52,114 nt of DNA from a virus (IMGVR_UViG_3300017989_000148:1-52114); one strand, 5' to 3'. Counted from the first letter of the stretch, positions 1 to 5,758 are shown. Notes: generated by a model not told the origin, from the letters alone. A program made the numbers and translations.

Positions 1-446
1 CACTGATCTAGCCACCCATTCGGCGGCATCCACATCTGAGCAATGCCGACAGATGGATCGTTGATGTCCCTGTATTCGGGCTCAAGTGGGAGGATGTCCA
101 GGGTGCCGCTTGAGAGCAAGTTGGCTGATTGAGCAAGCCACAGCCACGGCCCAAGCGCACACCACTGTTCTAGGTGAGCCGCCTCGTGGGCAACCATCTC
201 AGTTCTGTGCAGCTCGGACGGAAGTGACTCATCGCAGATCATCACGTTGCCGTAGCACAGGCCACGGAAGAGATCGCGAGTATCCATCCAGCAAAGCCAT
301 GTGGGATGAACTGAGACGCTGAACCCCGACTCGGTGGTTTCCACGTGGGCACGCACATCGTAGAGCGACACATCCGCGCCGAAGATCAGCGCTCCGATGA
401 GCGCAGCGGTTGACAGAACTGAGAGGAGCGGAAACTCGACTCTCAT
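1..446 (-). CDS. Membrane-anchored HEXXH peptidase-like protein, 3' end outside the window
   Basis: Reading leftwards from the ATG at 446-444 gives 148 codons without a stop to the window edge, so the C-terminus is missing. Residues about 6-26 form one hydrophobic segment, a signal anchor or uncleaved signal peptide. About residues 85-91 read VAHEAAH, the HEXXH zinc-binding and catalytic signature of metallopeptidases; an SD-like GGTGAG lies upstream. The third zinc ligand is not obvious in what remains. It is divergent from the + strand cassette that starts from the promoter at 512. An envelope-associated peptidase role is inference; HEXXH alone can occur by chance, but its place in an exported domain supports it. 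Confidence 0.7.
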   Translation of the reverse strand, partial: MRVEFPLLSVLSTAALIGALIFGADVSLYDVRAHVETTESGFSVSVHPTWLCWMDTRDLFRGLCYGNVMICDESLPSELHRTEMVAHEAAHLEQWCALGPWLWLAQSANLLSSGTLDILPLEPEYRDINDPSVGIAQMWMPPNGWLDQ

Positions 447-511
447 AGATTCTCACCATCGACCAGTATAAGCACGGCGGGCCAGATGTCAACCCCTCGC
501 CGGCAGGGGTC

Positions 512-540
512 TTGACAGCGAACAGGGAATGCCCTAGACT
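512..540 (+). promoter_or_regulatory. Sigma70-type promoter
   Basis: A perfect TTGACA -35 box (512-517), a 17-bp spacer and a TAGACT -10 box (535-540). It lies between the divergent - strand gene and the + strand cassette, and is followed by the hairpin at 567-592. No start codon lies close enough for a leaderless message, so it probably serves the gene at 618. Confidence 0.75.
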
Positions 541-566
541 CCGTTGTGAGGGACGACCTCAGACAC

Positions 567-592
567 GAGGCCCCGGCTACGGTCGGGGCCTT
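567..592 (+). terminator. Strong hairpin in the leader of the 618 gene, terminator-like
   Basis: An 11-bp stem (567-577 with 582-592, including two G-U pairs) closes a C(UACG)G loop of the very stable UNCG class. Only two T residues follow, so termination may be weak or conditional. It sits about 20 nt after the expected start of transcription and about 25 nt before the ATG, so it is a leader element rather than an end-of-operon terminator. Confidence 0.55.
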
Positions 593-606
593 GCGCGTCA
601 AAGGAG

Positions 607-616
607 GCGGTCAGGC
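607..616 (+). repeat. Start-associated decamer GCGGTCAGGC, copy 1
   Basis: Copy of the 10-bp word GCGGTCAGGC one base before the ATG at 618, preceded by a real SD (AAGGAGG at 601-607). Other exact copies begin at 2607, 22677, 23148, 23362, 26985, 29169, 32744, 36229, 37811 and 40363. All are on the + strand, and nine of the eleven lie 0-5 nt before an ATG or TTG. Confidence 0.9.
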
Positions 617-617
617 C

Positions 618-953
618 ATGCCGAGCGGCAACCTCACACCCACGGAGCATTGGGAGCTGTCTGCACGCCAGGCCTCAATTGCTGCACTCCAACAGGAGCG
701 GCAGGCCCTTCTCAACGAGAAGGCGTTCATTGAGACTAGGTATGGACAGATCGAGCAGCGCATCCAACTCATTCCCCAGGACCTCGCGACGGAAACGCTC
801 ATGCGCGATTCCGTTGTCAAGAAGATCGGGGAGCGCGTGGGTGCGCAAGGAGAGCAGAAGACGTGGCAGTTCAAACTAGGCAAGCAGCCGAAAGACAGTA
901 TGGTCACATGGGAGGGATCCGATGAGAAAGGCTCTGAAGGCAGTTCTGATTAG
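618..953 (+). CDS. Small coiled-coil protein of unknown function
   Basis: 111 residues with no recognised family. Residues about 15-60 are rich in Glu, Gln and Leu and look like a coiled coil; the rest is charged, with no membrane segment or cysteines. The ATG at 618 is chosen because AAGGAGG precedes it; a GTG at 546 in the same frame would put the leader hairpin inside the coding region. Its 3' end overlaps the start of the next gene by 32 nt. It opens the left cassette; a virion or lysis accessory role is only guessed from position. Confidence 0.6.
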   Translation: MPSGNLTPTEHWELSARQASIAALQQERQALLNEKAFIETRYGQIEQRIQLIPQDLATETLMRDSVVKKIGERVGAQGEQKTWQFKLGKQPKDSMVTWEGSDEKGSEGSSD

Positions 954-1404
954 CGCGGCGGTAGTTGGGTTGTCGTTGGCGGCGTTCGCCGACCTGGGAT
1001 TCTATGCAGACTCACGGCTTGACTTCGAGGTAGCTCCAGTTGGTTTCATCCCGGCACTCTCGCTTGAGCTTGGATGGGAGTCGCCGCGGTTCGCGGATGT
1101 ACTGACCGAAGCATCGTCCATTGAGTTCGGCGTATCGATTGGCAATCCGAACGTGTGGGACTTCGCCGACGACTACGCGGCCACCTTTGAGGCCGACGTG
1201 GCATTCGGCGGGCTCGCGCTTGGCGGCACGTACGAGGTAACCGTAGACAGCAACCAACTGCGTCTCGGCCGGCTCGTGTTCGCTGGGTGGGCTGCGGACG
1301 TTGCTTTGGTATGGACGCCGGCGGCATATGCGGCCATCACGCTCGGCGCGGAGCTGGCGCATCTGATGGCAACGCCGTATGTAGAAGCGCGGTTCGACTG
1401 GTAG
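922..1404 (+). CDS. Secreted, barrel-like outer-membrane protein candidate
   Basis: 160 residues. A clear Sec signal peptide (MRKAL followed by a hydrophobic stretch, predicted cut after AFA near residue 23) is followed by alternating polar and hydrophobic strands and a terminal FDW. The aromatic last residue and strand pattern resemble small outer-membrane beta-barrels or barrel-like periplasmic proteins. GGGAGGG precedes the ATG. The gene lies between a coiled-coil protein and a holin-like gene. If it is an outer-membrane protein, the host is a diderm and the product might alter the cell surface after infection; this is inference. Confidence 0.6.
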   Translation: MRKALKAVLISAAVVGLSLAAFADLGFYADSRLDFEVAPVGFIPALSLELGWESPRFADVLTEASSIEFGVSIGNPNVWDFADDYAATFEADVAFGGLALGGTYEVTVDSNQLRLGRLVFAGWAADVALVWTPAAYAAITLGAELAHLMATPYVEARFDW

Positions 1405-1414
1405 GAGGTGTGCG

Positions 1415-1687
1415 GTGTTCAAGAAGATCGGCAAAGCGATTGAGATCCTGAGGATCATCATCGCGCTGATTCCATTCATCCGGCAGCTCATCGAGGCAGT
1501 GGAAATCCCGGGCAACGGCACTGCGAAGAAAGCGGCTGTGCTCGAGGCTGTCGGGGGAATCATTGACAACTTGCCCTGGGAGATTGCAGACGACGTGAAG
1601 GAATCAGTCCTTGCGATCATCAGCGGGATCGTCGACTTGATCGTGGGGATTCTGAACCTCCTCGGCCACGACTGGGGGCAAAGCTAG
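1415..1687 (+). CDS. Holin-like small hydrophobic protein
   Basis: 90 residues from a GTG start preceded by GGAGGTGTG. A hydrophobic N-terminal helix (about 8-27), a short GNGTAKKAAVLEAV linker and a second hydrophobic stretch (about 66-84) recall small phage holin-like proteins, in which a short basic linker separates two amphipathic or membrane helices. It starts 10 nt after the barrel-like gene and is followed by the structured RNA at 1700-1778. No endolysin is recognised nearby, so a lysis role rests on shape and context. Confidence 0.5.
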   Translation: MFKKIGKAIEILRIIIALIPFIRQLIEAVEIPGNGTAKKAAVLEAVGGIIDNLPWEIADDVKESVLAIISGIVDLIVGILNLLGHDWGQS

Positions 1688-1699
1688 GACATCAGGCGA

Positions 1700-1778
1700 G
1701 CCGGCCGGGGAACTGGCGCCCTCCAGGGTTCCCACGGCCATTCTCCAGGCCACCTCCTTACCTGGAGCCCCGGCCGGC
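1700..1778 (+). ncRNA. Structured leader RNA with an anti-SD-like loop
   Basis: A perfect 11-bp helix (1700-1710 with 1768-1778) encloses a 7-bp hairpin (1743-1749 with 1761-1767) stacked directly on it, and a weaker arm at 1713-1726 (CTGG/CCAG). An alternative 6-bp helix, 1708-1713 with 1728-1733, would compete with the base of the outer helix. The 11-nt loop at 1750-1760 contains CCACCTC, exactly complementary to GAGGTGG at 1785-1791, the SD region of the gene at 1799. The pairing is visible; the regulatory role is inferred. Confidence 0.5.
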
Positions 1779-1798
1779 GGGTGTGAGGTGGGTGACGG

Positions 1799-2146
1799 TT
1801 GGATACAGCAGTAGCGGTGGTCGAAAAGGGTCCTGAGTGGATCGAGGCAATCGGACAGCTAACGCCTTGGGTGGCGATCGGGCTATTCGTCGTCGTTGTC
1901 GTTGCGCTGTTCGTCTACGCCCTGCGGCATGACAAGAGGTCGACCATTGAGACGATCAGGACCGTCTCGGAGACGATCGTCGAGCCACTGGCCGAGGCAC
2001 AGCGCGAGAGCGTGGGCCAACTCAAGGAGGTCGTAAGCAACCACCTCGATCATGATCGCGAAGAGCGGACTGAGACGCGTCTAGCGATCCGCGAACACAC
2101 GGAGGTTCTCAAGGAGGTTCTGAATCGGCTTCCGCGCGATCAGTAG
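1799..2146 (+). CDS. Membrane-anchored coiled-coil protein, holin or spanin-like
   Basis: 115 residues from a TTG start; the SD region GAGGTGGGTGA lies just upstream. One strong membrane helix (about residues 22-42) is followed by a long charged, heptad-like C-terminal region (50-110). The order short N-terminus, single membrane span, cytoplasmic or periplasmic coiled coil is common among phage lysis accessory proteins, but no family is certain. The rare start codon and the folded RNA upstream suggest deliberately low or controlled translation. It converges on the - strand lipoprotein gene with a 7-nt overlap. Confidence 0.55.
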   Translation: MDTAVAVVEKGPEWIEAIGQLTPWVAIGLFVVVVVALFVYALRHDKRSTIETIRTVSETIVEPLAEAQRESVGQLKEVVSNHLDHDREERTETRLAIREHTEVLKEVLNRLPRDQ

Positions 2147-2517
2147 CTAGTAAGTTCAACTTCGACGATCTTGGCGGTCGTTGCACGTTTCCCCATGACG
2201 TCTACATACGTATGATCGGTCAGATACTGACCGACCGCTACGTCGCTCCCGTTGTCCCATTCCTGGAATGAAGTGCCGTCAACACACTCGATCTCGAACC
2301 AGACCTGGTAGTAACTGATGGGGACATCGCCGGTGTTGGTTATGCGGTAGTCGATTCGGACATCTGTAGGTGACCCGAGAAACGTGAGTTGCTGCCATTC
2401 GATGATCTCAACCTCGGCGGCTGGTGGGTGGATGACAGAGCAGGCAACGGCATTCAGGAGGCACAGAGTCAGGAGCACCAGTCCATGTACCTTCCCTGAG
2501 AGACTACGCGCGCGCAT
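2140..2517 (-). CDS. Predicted small lipoprotein
   Basis: 125 residues from the ATG at 2517-2515, placed 6 nt after GAGGTG on the - strand. A basic N-terminus, a leucine-rich core and NAVAC near residue 24 look like a lipoprotein signal, although the -3 residue is Ala rather than Leu. The mature part is beta-rich and resembles the FxxYRITNTGD style of small extracellular domains (residues about 50-75, with YQVWFEIEC). An upstream ATG two codons earlier would place the SD too close. It is one of only two - strand genes seen; such lone reversed lipoprotein genes are typical phage morons. Confidence 0.6.
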   Translation of the reverse strand: MRARSLSGKVHGLVLLTLCLLNAVACSVIHPPAAEVEIIEWQQLTFLGSPTDVRIDYRITNTGDVPISYYQVWFEIECVDGTSFQEWDNGSDVAVGQYLTDHTYVDVMGKRATTAKIVEVELTSY

Positions 2518-2564
2518 GTGCATCACCTCGGCGAAGATACTAGCCTGGAGTTCTGGAAAAGCAC

Positions 2565-2589
2565 AAGACCCCGCATTGCGCGGGGCCTT
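2565..2589 (+). terminator. Terminator-like hairpin with ATTGC loop
   Basis: A 6-bp GC stem (2569-2574 with 2580-2585), extended by AAG/CTT across one mismatch, closes the loop ATTGC. The same loop, closed by GC pairs, occurs in the hairpin before the portal gene (26945-26971). It precedes a copy of the start-associated decamer (2607-2616). The T tract is short. Confidence 0.5.
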
Positions 2590-2606
2590 GGCCGTCTTCA
2601 TCCTCA

Positions 2607-2631
2607 GCGGTCAGGCCATAGGAGTGAAAGA
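2607..2631 (+). pseudogene. Decayed gene-start leader: decamer copy followed by ATA instead of ATG
   Basis: GCGGTCAGGC at 2607-2616 is followed by ATAGGAGTGAAAGA. At 29184 and 32756 the decamer is followed by (A/T)TGGGGGTGAAAGAGATG, so the two segments differ by only two bases up to the shared GTGAAAGA. The reading frame after the ATA stays open to 2818, but its translation does not look like a protein. I read this as the remains of a gene whose start was lost. Confidence 0.45.
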
Positions 2632-2682
2632 CAAACCTATTGTAGCGGCTGCCCGCGAAAATCCAAGCGCCGCGCCGCGGAC

Positions 2683-2711
2683 TAGACAGTGTACCGAAAT
2701 GATGCTAGGCT
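2683..2711 (+). promoter_or_regulatory. Predicted promoter upstream of the first RHH-like gene
   Basis: TAGACA (2683-2688), 17 bp, TAGGCT (2706-2711). The -35 variant TAGACA is the same as in the promoter at 2926, and both are preceded by ACTAGACA context. The start of transcription would fall about 13 nt before the ATG at 2731. Confidence 0.45.
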
Positions 2712-2730
2712 GCTATGCTGGACGGTGGCT

Positions 2731-2919
2731 ATGGATCCATGCTTGTACTGCGAACATCGAACGCGGAGGGGGCGACTTGTGGTCTATGTCAATTTGCGCT
2801 TCCGCCGCGAACGGGTGATCCCACGGATGGAAGCCTTAGCAGGAAAGCGGAAACGTTCCCTAAGCTACATGATCTTGGCTGCTTGCGCCGAATATCTGCG
2901 GATACATGAGGAGACGTGA
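2731..2919 (+). CDS. Ribbon-helix-helix-like DNA-binding protein
   Basis: 62 residues. After a short Cys-containing N-terminus (MDPCLYCEH) comes a beta strand VVYVNLRF and two helices (about 24-37 and 42-58), the order of Arc/MetJ/CopG-type repressors, which bind DNA as dimers through the strand. The ATG at 2731 follows the predicted promoter by a short leader. A GTG at 2779 with GGAGGGGG upstream would give a 46-residue RHH core and is an equally good start. With the second RHH gene at 3080 it forms a probable regulator pair at the left end of the early region. Confidence 0.55.
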   Translation: MDPCLYCEHRTRRGRLVVYVNLRFRRERVIPRMEALAGKRKRSLSYMILAACAEYLRIHEET

Positions 2920-2925
2920 GTACAC

Positions 2926-2953
2926 TAGACAGGCGGCGCTCCCGTAGTATACT
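2926..2953 (+). promoter_or_regulatory. Predicted promoter upstream of leader ORF and RHH gene
   Basis: TAGACA (2926-2931), 16-bp spacer, TATACT (2948-2953). It lies directly after the stop codon of the first RHH-like gene and would transcribe the leader ORF at 2979 and the hairpin at 3018. Confidence 0.55.
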
Positions 2954-2978
2954 TGCGCTTGGAGGGTGAGGGGGAACC

Positions 2979-3083
2979 ATGGGGGACGGATCAGTTCCCG
3001 GGCCGTCAGATTCGCCGAAGGGGACATCTGTCCCTTTTCTCTTGACGGCGGCGCGCTATTGTGATATTGTGGTAGCGCAATGA
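2979..3083 (+). CDS. 34-codon leader ORF coupled to the RHH gene
   Basis: GGAGGGTGAGGGGG precedes an ATG that opens 34 codons. The stop overlaps the RHH start codon as ATGA, so translation could be coupled. The ORF spans the terminator-like hairpin at 3018-3038 and the second promoter at 3042-3070. The peptide has no recognisable fold. Leader peptide is the best guess; a chance ORF is possible. Confidence 0.35.
   Translation: MGDGSVPGPSDSPKGTSVPFLLTAARYCDIVVAQ
3018..3038 (+). terminator. Attenuator-like terminator inside the leader ORF
   Basis: An 8-bp stem (3018-3025 with 3030-3037, one G-U pair) with loop ATCT ends in TTTTCT. It lies between the promoter at 2926 and the RHH gene, so it would stop readthrough from the first promoter unless opened, for instance by translation of the leader ORF. 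Confidence 0.5.
3042..3070 (+). promoter_or_regulatory. Strong promoter giving a near-leaderless RHH message
   Basis: TTGACG (3042-3047), 17 bp, TATTGT (3065-3070). The ATG at 3080 is 9 nt after the -10 box and has no SD, so the message would be leaderless or nearly so. The same 9-nt spacing is seen at 15642-15657. Confidence 0.6.
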
Positions 3084-3250
3084 AGAGGCGGAAGACAGTG
3101 ATGATCGACCCAGATCTACACCAGAAGGCGAAGATCGCCGCTGCTGAACGCGGGGAAGGTCTGTATGCGTTGATTGAGGAAGCAGTCCGGGCATACCTGA
3201 AGGAGGTCCCAGATGAAGGGAGACAGATGGAAAGTGCCCCCGAGCCCTGA
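3080..3250 (+). CDS. Ribbon-helix-helix repressor-like protein
   Basis: 56 residues. RRKTVMIDPDLHQKAKIAAA is the classic strand, turn, helix A of Arc/CopG-type regulators, and GLYALIEEAVRAYLKEV is helix B. Such proteins act as dimers and often repress their own promoter, which here would be the -10/-35 pair at 3042-3070 or the leader promoter. There is no SD; start by the leaderless route or by ATGA coupling to the leader ORF is likely. Its 3' end overlaps the next gene by 38 nt. It is a good candidate for the early-region regulator or lysogeny switch component; no CI-like repressor was recognised. Confidence 0.75.
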   Translation: MKRRKTVMIDPDLHQKAKIAAAERGEGLYALIEEAVRAYLKEVPDEGRQMESAPEP

Positions 3251-3659
3251 GGCCCGGGGGCAACGTGAGTTGTCCGCTTGCCAGAGCGGACGTGAAGCAA
3301 ACAGCGACCAAAGAATAGAGCGAACCGCCCAGGATGTCAATAGGGGGCGCTCTGTCGATCATCCAACCTACTACCACGTCGGCCACACGCTGCACGGCGA
3401 GCGCGTCTACTGGCATCCCCAGCAGGGCCTCGCCGTTGAGAAGGATTGCTCGTATCTCCTCGAGCTTCCTAACAACGCGACGGTCGACTGGTTGATCCCC
3501 GACGAACTCTGGGCCGCGCTTGCGGTCAATCCCGATCTGCACGCGGCGCTTCCGGCGGACCTGCTGGATCTGATTGACTGGGCCGAGGATTGCGCGCGCG
3601 AGCGGGACGGGATGATCGCAGCGGCGAACGCCTCGCTGATCCGGACGGAGGTGGTGTGA
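3213..3659 (+). CDS. Uncharacterised early protein
   Basis: 148 residues, no family recognised. The ATG at 3213 follows AAGGAGGTC and lies inside the end of the RHH gene. The first 50 residues are polar and low in hydrophobics, so the folded part may begin near residue 52 (YYHVGHTLHGERVYWHP) and run into a helical, acidic C-terminus (about 95-130). The stop overlaps the next ATG as TGATG. Expression with the early operon is expected; function unknown. Confidence 0.55.
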   Translation: MKGDRWKVPPSPEARGQRELSACQSGREANSDQRIERTAQDVNRGRSVDHPTYYHVGHTLHGERVYWHPQQGLAVEKDCSYLLELPNNATVDWLIPDELWAALAVNPDLHAALPADLLDLIDWAEDCARERDGMIAAANASLIRTEVV

Positions 3660-3850
3660 TGACCACCATCGACGAGGCTGTTACAGCGGCGGCGACCGTC
3701 TACCACTACCTCCGCCGCAACGAGTACCCGCGCCATGTTTCCGACCAAGCCTATCTCGTCTGGGACAGGCTGGAGCGCGATTCGCGGGCGGCGGAAAAGG
3801 GAGCGCCGCACGCAGCCCCCGCCACGGTCGAAGGAAAGCGCGATGGATAG
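3659..3850 (+). CDS. Small uncharacterised early protein
   Basis: 63 residues beginning MTTIDEAVTAAATVYHYL; a predicted helical N-terminal half and a polar Ala/Pro-rich tail. The ATG overlaps the previous stop and the 3' end overlaps the next gene by 8 nt. No motif recognised. Confidence 0.5.
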   Translation: MTTIDEAVTAAATVYHYLRRNEYPRHVSDQAYLVWDRLERDSRAAEKGAPHAAPATVEGKRDG

Positions 3851-4046
3851 CGGCAAGTGCCCCCACGAGTTGCTGATCGTCCACGGCGACGGTGTGTGGT
3901 TCTGGGCCGAGTGCGGTGCTTGTGGAATGGAGGGGCCGAAGGCGAGTTCGCCTGGTGCGGCGCGGGCGAAGTTCAACCGGCGTCGCGGGCGGCAACCGAA
4001 GCGCCGAGGGCCGGTCTGGCTCCATGCGGCACAAGAGGAGGGATAG
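3843..4046 (+). CDS. Lar-like small zinc protein with repeated basic tail
   Basis: 67 residues. Cys6, Cys24 and Cys27 in CPHELL...ECGACGMEGP and a following helix that ends in AKFNRR match the layout of the restriction-alleviation (Lar) family of short zinc-ribbon phage proteins. Lar proteins modulate host type I restriction in the characterised cases; that role is not shown here. The 52-bp segment encoding the basic end (RAKFNRRRGRQPKRR) is repeated exactly in the gene at 5426. The ATG at 3843 follows AAGGAAAG. Confidence 0.6.
   Translation: MDSGKCPHELLIVHGDGVWFWAECGACGMEGPKASSPGAARAKFNRRRGRQPKRRGPVWLHAAQEEG
3957..4008 (+). repeat. 52-bp direct repeat, copy A
   Basis: Identical to 5690-5741. 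It encodes a basic peptide RAKFNRRRGRQPKRR at or near the C-terminus of two otherwise unrelated small proteins, in the same reading frame. Confidence 0.9.
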
Positions 4047-4048
4047 CG

Positions 4049-4204
4049 ATGATGCTCCGCTGCGAGAGGTGCGGCTTCGAGATCGCCGAGGAGCGGTTCG
4101 CCGAGCGGTGTGCGGCGGCGGCGCGCTTCGACGAGGAGGTAGTGAGGCTGATCGAGGACGGCGAGTGCCCGGAGTGCGGGATGGGCACGCTTGAGGAGGC
4201 GTGA
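4049..4204 (+). CDS. Small zinc-ribbon protein
   Basis: 51 residues with two CxxC pairs, CERC near residue 5 and CPEC near residue 40, a typical zinc ribbon with the metal site split between the ends. GGAGGG lies 7 nt before the start and ATG ATG offers two adjacent start codons. The stop overlaps the next start (TGATG). Short phage zinc ribbons like this usually have unknown roles. Confidence 0.65.
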   Translation: MMLRCERCGFEIAEERFAERCAAAARFDEEVVRLIEDGECPECGMGTLEEA

Positions 4205-4608
4205 TGATTGTAATTGACCTAACGGATGACGAAAAGATTCTTGCCCGCGCGAGTGCCTTCGAGGCAATCAAGGCGGTAAGAACCCGGGTAGGCTGTTCGA
4301 TTCTGCAGGCGAAAGAATCTGTGGATGCGTTTCGCGCCGGCCGCGACGACCCGGTGACAGTTCTAACAGCAGAGGAGATATCCCTCCGCGACTGGTTCGC
4401 GGGAGAGTATGATAGTTCGCGAGTGAGTTTTCCGGATACAGAGACGATGGCGAAGTACGTGGACGAGAAAGACATCCCCAACCCAGCGGATTGGCTAGCG
4501 ATCCTGGCGTTGGCGCGCCGCGCGGAATCCAAGTTGCGGTATGACTACGCCGACGCGATGCTCGCCGAGCGAGAGAAGGCTGGCGCGCTCAAGGAGGTGG
4601 AAGAATGA
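4204..4608 (+). CDS. Phage protein with SLRDWFAG / ADAMLAERE domain
   Basis: 134 residues. The N-terminal part (about 15-50, AFEAIKAVRTRVGCSILQAK) resembles the ribosomal L7/L12 C-terminal-like helix pair seen in some phage proteins. The C-terminal part carries SLRDWFAG and YADAMLAERE, the two ends of a small domain widespread in phage genomes and also present at 5426. No function is established for it. Overlaps by TGATG on the left and ATGA on the right show it belongs to the recombination operon. Confidence 0.6.
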   Translation: MIVIDLTDDEKILARASAFEAIKAVRTRVGCSILQAKESVDAFRAGRDDPVTVLTAEEISLRDWFAGEYDSSRVSFPDTETMAKYVDEKDIPNPADWLAILALARRAESKLRYDYADAMLAEREKAGALKEVEE

Positions 4609-5426
4609 GCGCCCAGACGATGCCGGAAGCCATCGAGATCATCAAGCGCCCGTTCCATACGACGGAGATCGAATGGCGAGTGCAGCGGAGCGGCGAGAGC
4701 GGCGGTAAGGTCTGGGCGATCGTCGTTCCCTACATCACAGCCCGCGCCGCACACGAGCGCCTGGATGAAGCCTTCAACCCGTGGGGCTGGCGCACTGAGT
4801 TCCGCGTCATGGAGGTTCCGGGCGGCACGGCGGGCGTCATCTGCCGGCTGTGGTATCAGCATCCAGAGAGCGGGGAATGGGAGTGGAAGGAGAACGGGGC
4901 GGGACAGACGCAGATCGAGCCCTTCAAGGGCGGGCTGTCAGACTCGGAGAAGCGGGCGTTTGAAGAGCTTGGCGGCGGGCGGTATCTGTACTCGCTCGTT
5001 GACCAGTTCGCGGAGACGTCCAGCACGCGGAGCAGCAAGACGCCAGAGTACGCGAAGACCAAAGACGGCACCGTATTCTACTGGGGGCCGCCGCTACTGC
5101 CGGAGTGGGCCATCCCTGGGGTTCGCGATGCGGCGAGTGCTGCCAGCGAACAGATCACGGGAGAGCCCCTGGGCATCCCAGAGCAGTATCCGGAGTTCGA
5201 TGCGCTCGTCGATAGCCATGGCGGGAAGCGCGGTATCAACGATCTTCGTGCGGTGGGCGTGGTTGCGCGTCAGCACGGGTGGACAGAGCAGCGGCTCTTG
5301 GAATGGATCGCCTCTACGGAGATCGATCTGCGCAATTCCCCGAAGCAATCTGACTTCGCCAAGCTCAAGTTCCTGATCGGACAAGAGGTGGCAGCGAAGG
5401 AGCGGCACGGGGCGGGGGTGAAGTGA
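4605..5426 (+). CDS. Rad52-family single-strand annealing protein
   Basis: 273 residues. The first 140 residues match the Rad52/Rad22 annealase family: the segment around YITARAAHERLDEAFNPWGW, the paired strands with CRLWYQHP and the block KRAFEELGGGRYLY are typical. Such proteins coat single-stranded DNA and anneal complementary strands during phage recombination-dependent replication and repair. The C-terminal third is a separate helical domain. It is coupled (ATGA) to the gene before it and by GTGATG to the one after, and the putative single-strand DNA partner is two genes downstream. No exonuclease partner was recognised. Confidence 0.85.
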   Translation: MSAQTMPEAIEIIKRPFHTTEIEWRVQRSGESGGKVWAIVVPYITARAAHERLDEAFNPWGWRTEFRVMEVPGGTAGVICRLWYQHPESGEWEWKENGAGQTQIEPFKGGLSDSEKRAFEELGGGRYLYSLVDQFAETSSTRSSKTPEYAKTKDGTVFYWGPPLLPEWAIPGVRDAASAASEQITGEPLGIPEQYPEFDALVDSHGGKRGINDLRAVGVVARQHGWTEQRLLEWIASTEIDLRNSPKQSDFAKLKFLIGQEVAAKERHGAGVK

Positions 5427-5758
5427 TGAAAGACGGAGGGCCGGCGTTTCCGAATCGGTTTGCGGAATTCGAAGATGGTGGCGTAGGACGCCTCGTCGGA
5501 GTCTCAGATCATCCTGGCATGTCCCTCCGCGACTGGTTTGCGGGGATGGCGATGGCCGGTTGGTTTAACGTCTTTGACAAGGAGCTGTTGACGCAGGCAA
5601 AGAGAGAAGGGATGGATGGCGCGGAGTTAAACCAGACGATCGCAGCCGCTGCCTATGAGATCGCCGACGCGATGCTCGCCGAGCGAGAGGCGGCGCGGGC
5701 GAAGTTCAACCGGCGTCGCGGGCGGCAACCGAAGCGCCGAGCGAAGGAGGAAGCATGA
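5426..5758 (+). CDS. Phage protein with SLRDWFAG / ADAMLAERE domain and basic tail
   Basis: 110 residues. GGPAFP at the start, MSLRDWFAGMAMAG in the middle and EIADAMLAERE form the complete small domain that is only partly present at 4204. The last 18 residues are the basic tail encoded by the 52-bp repeat. Paralogy with the 4204 gene is clear in the shared motifs. The ATG at 5426 overlaps the annealase stop; a GTG one codon earlier is possible. Function unknown. Confidence 0.65.
   Translation: MKDGGPAFPNRFAEFEDGGVGRLVGVSDHPGMSLRDWFAGMAMAGWFNVFDKELLTQAKREGMDGAELNQTIAAAAYEIADAMLAEREAARAKFNRRRGRQPKRRAKEEA
5690..5741 (+). repeat. 52-bp direct repeat, copy B
   Basis: Exact copy of 3957-4008, giving the same C-terminal basic peptide on a different protein. 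Confidence 0.9.

Noticed and set aside
229-492. An 87-codon - strand ORF near the left end
   Set aside because: It is in a different frame from the real - strand gene (446 down to 1), which has a membrane helix, HEAAH and an SD; the 87-codon ORF is Arg/Ser-rich shadow sequence.
1700-1778. An intrinsic terminator
   Set aside because: There is no T tract, and the helix is a multi-branch fold with a loop that matches the next SD.
4605-5426. A RecT or ERF annealase
   Set aside because: The AAHERLDEAFNPWGW and ELGGGRYLY blocks fit the Rad52/Rad22 family better than either.
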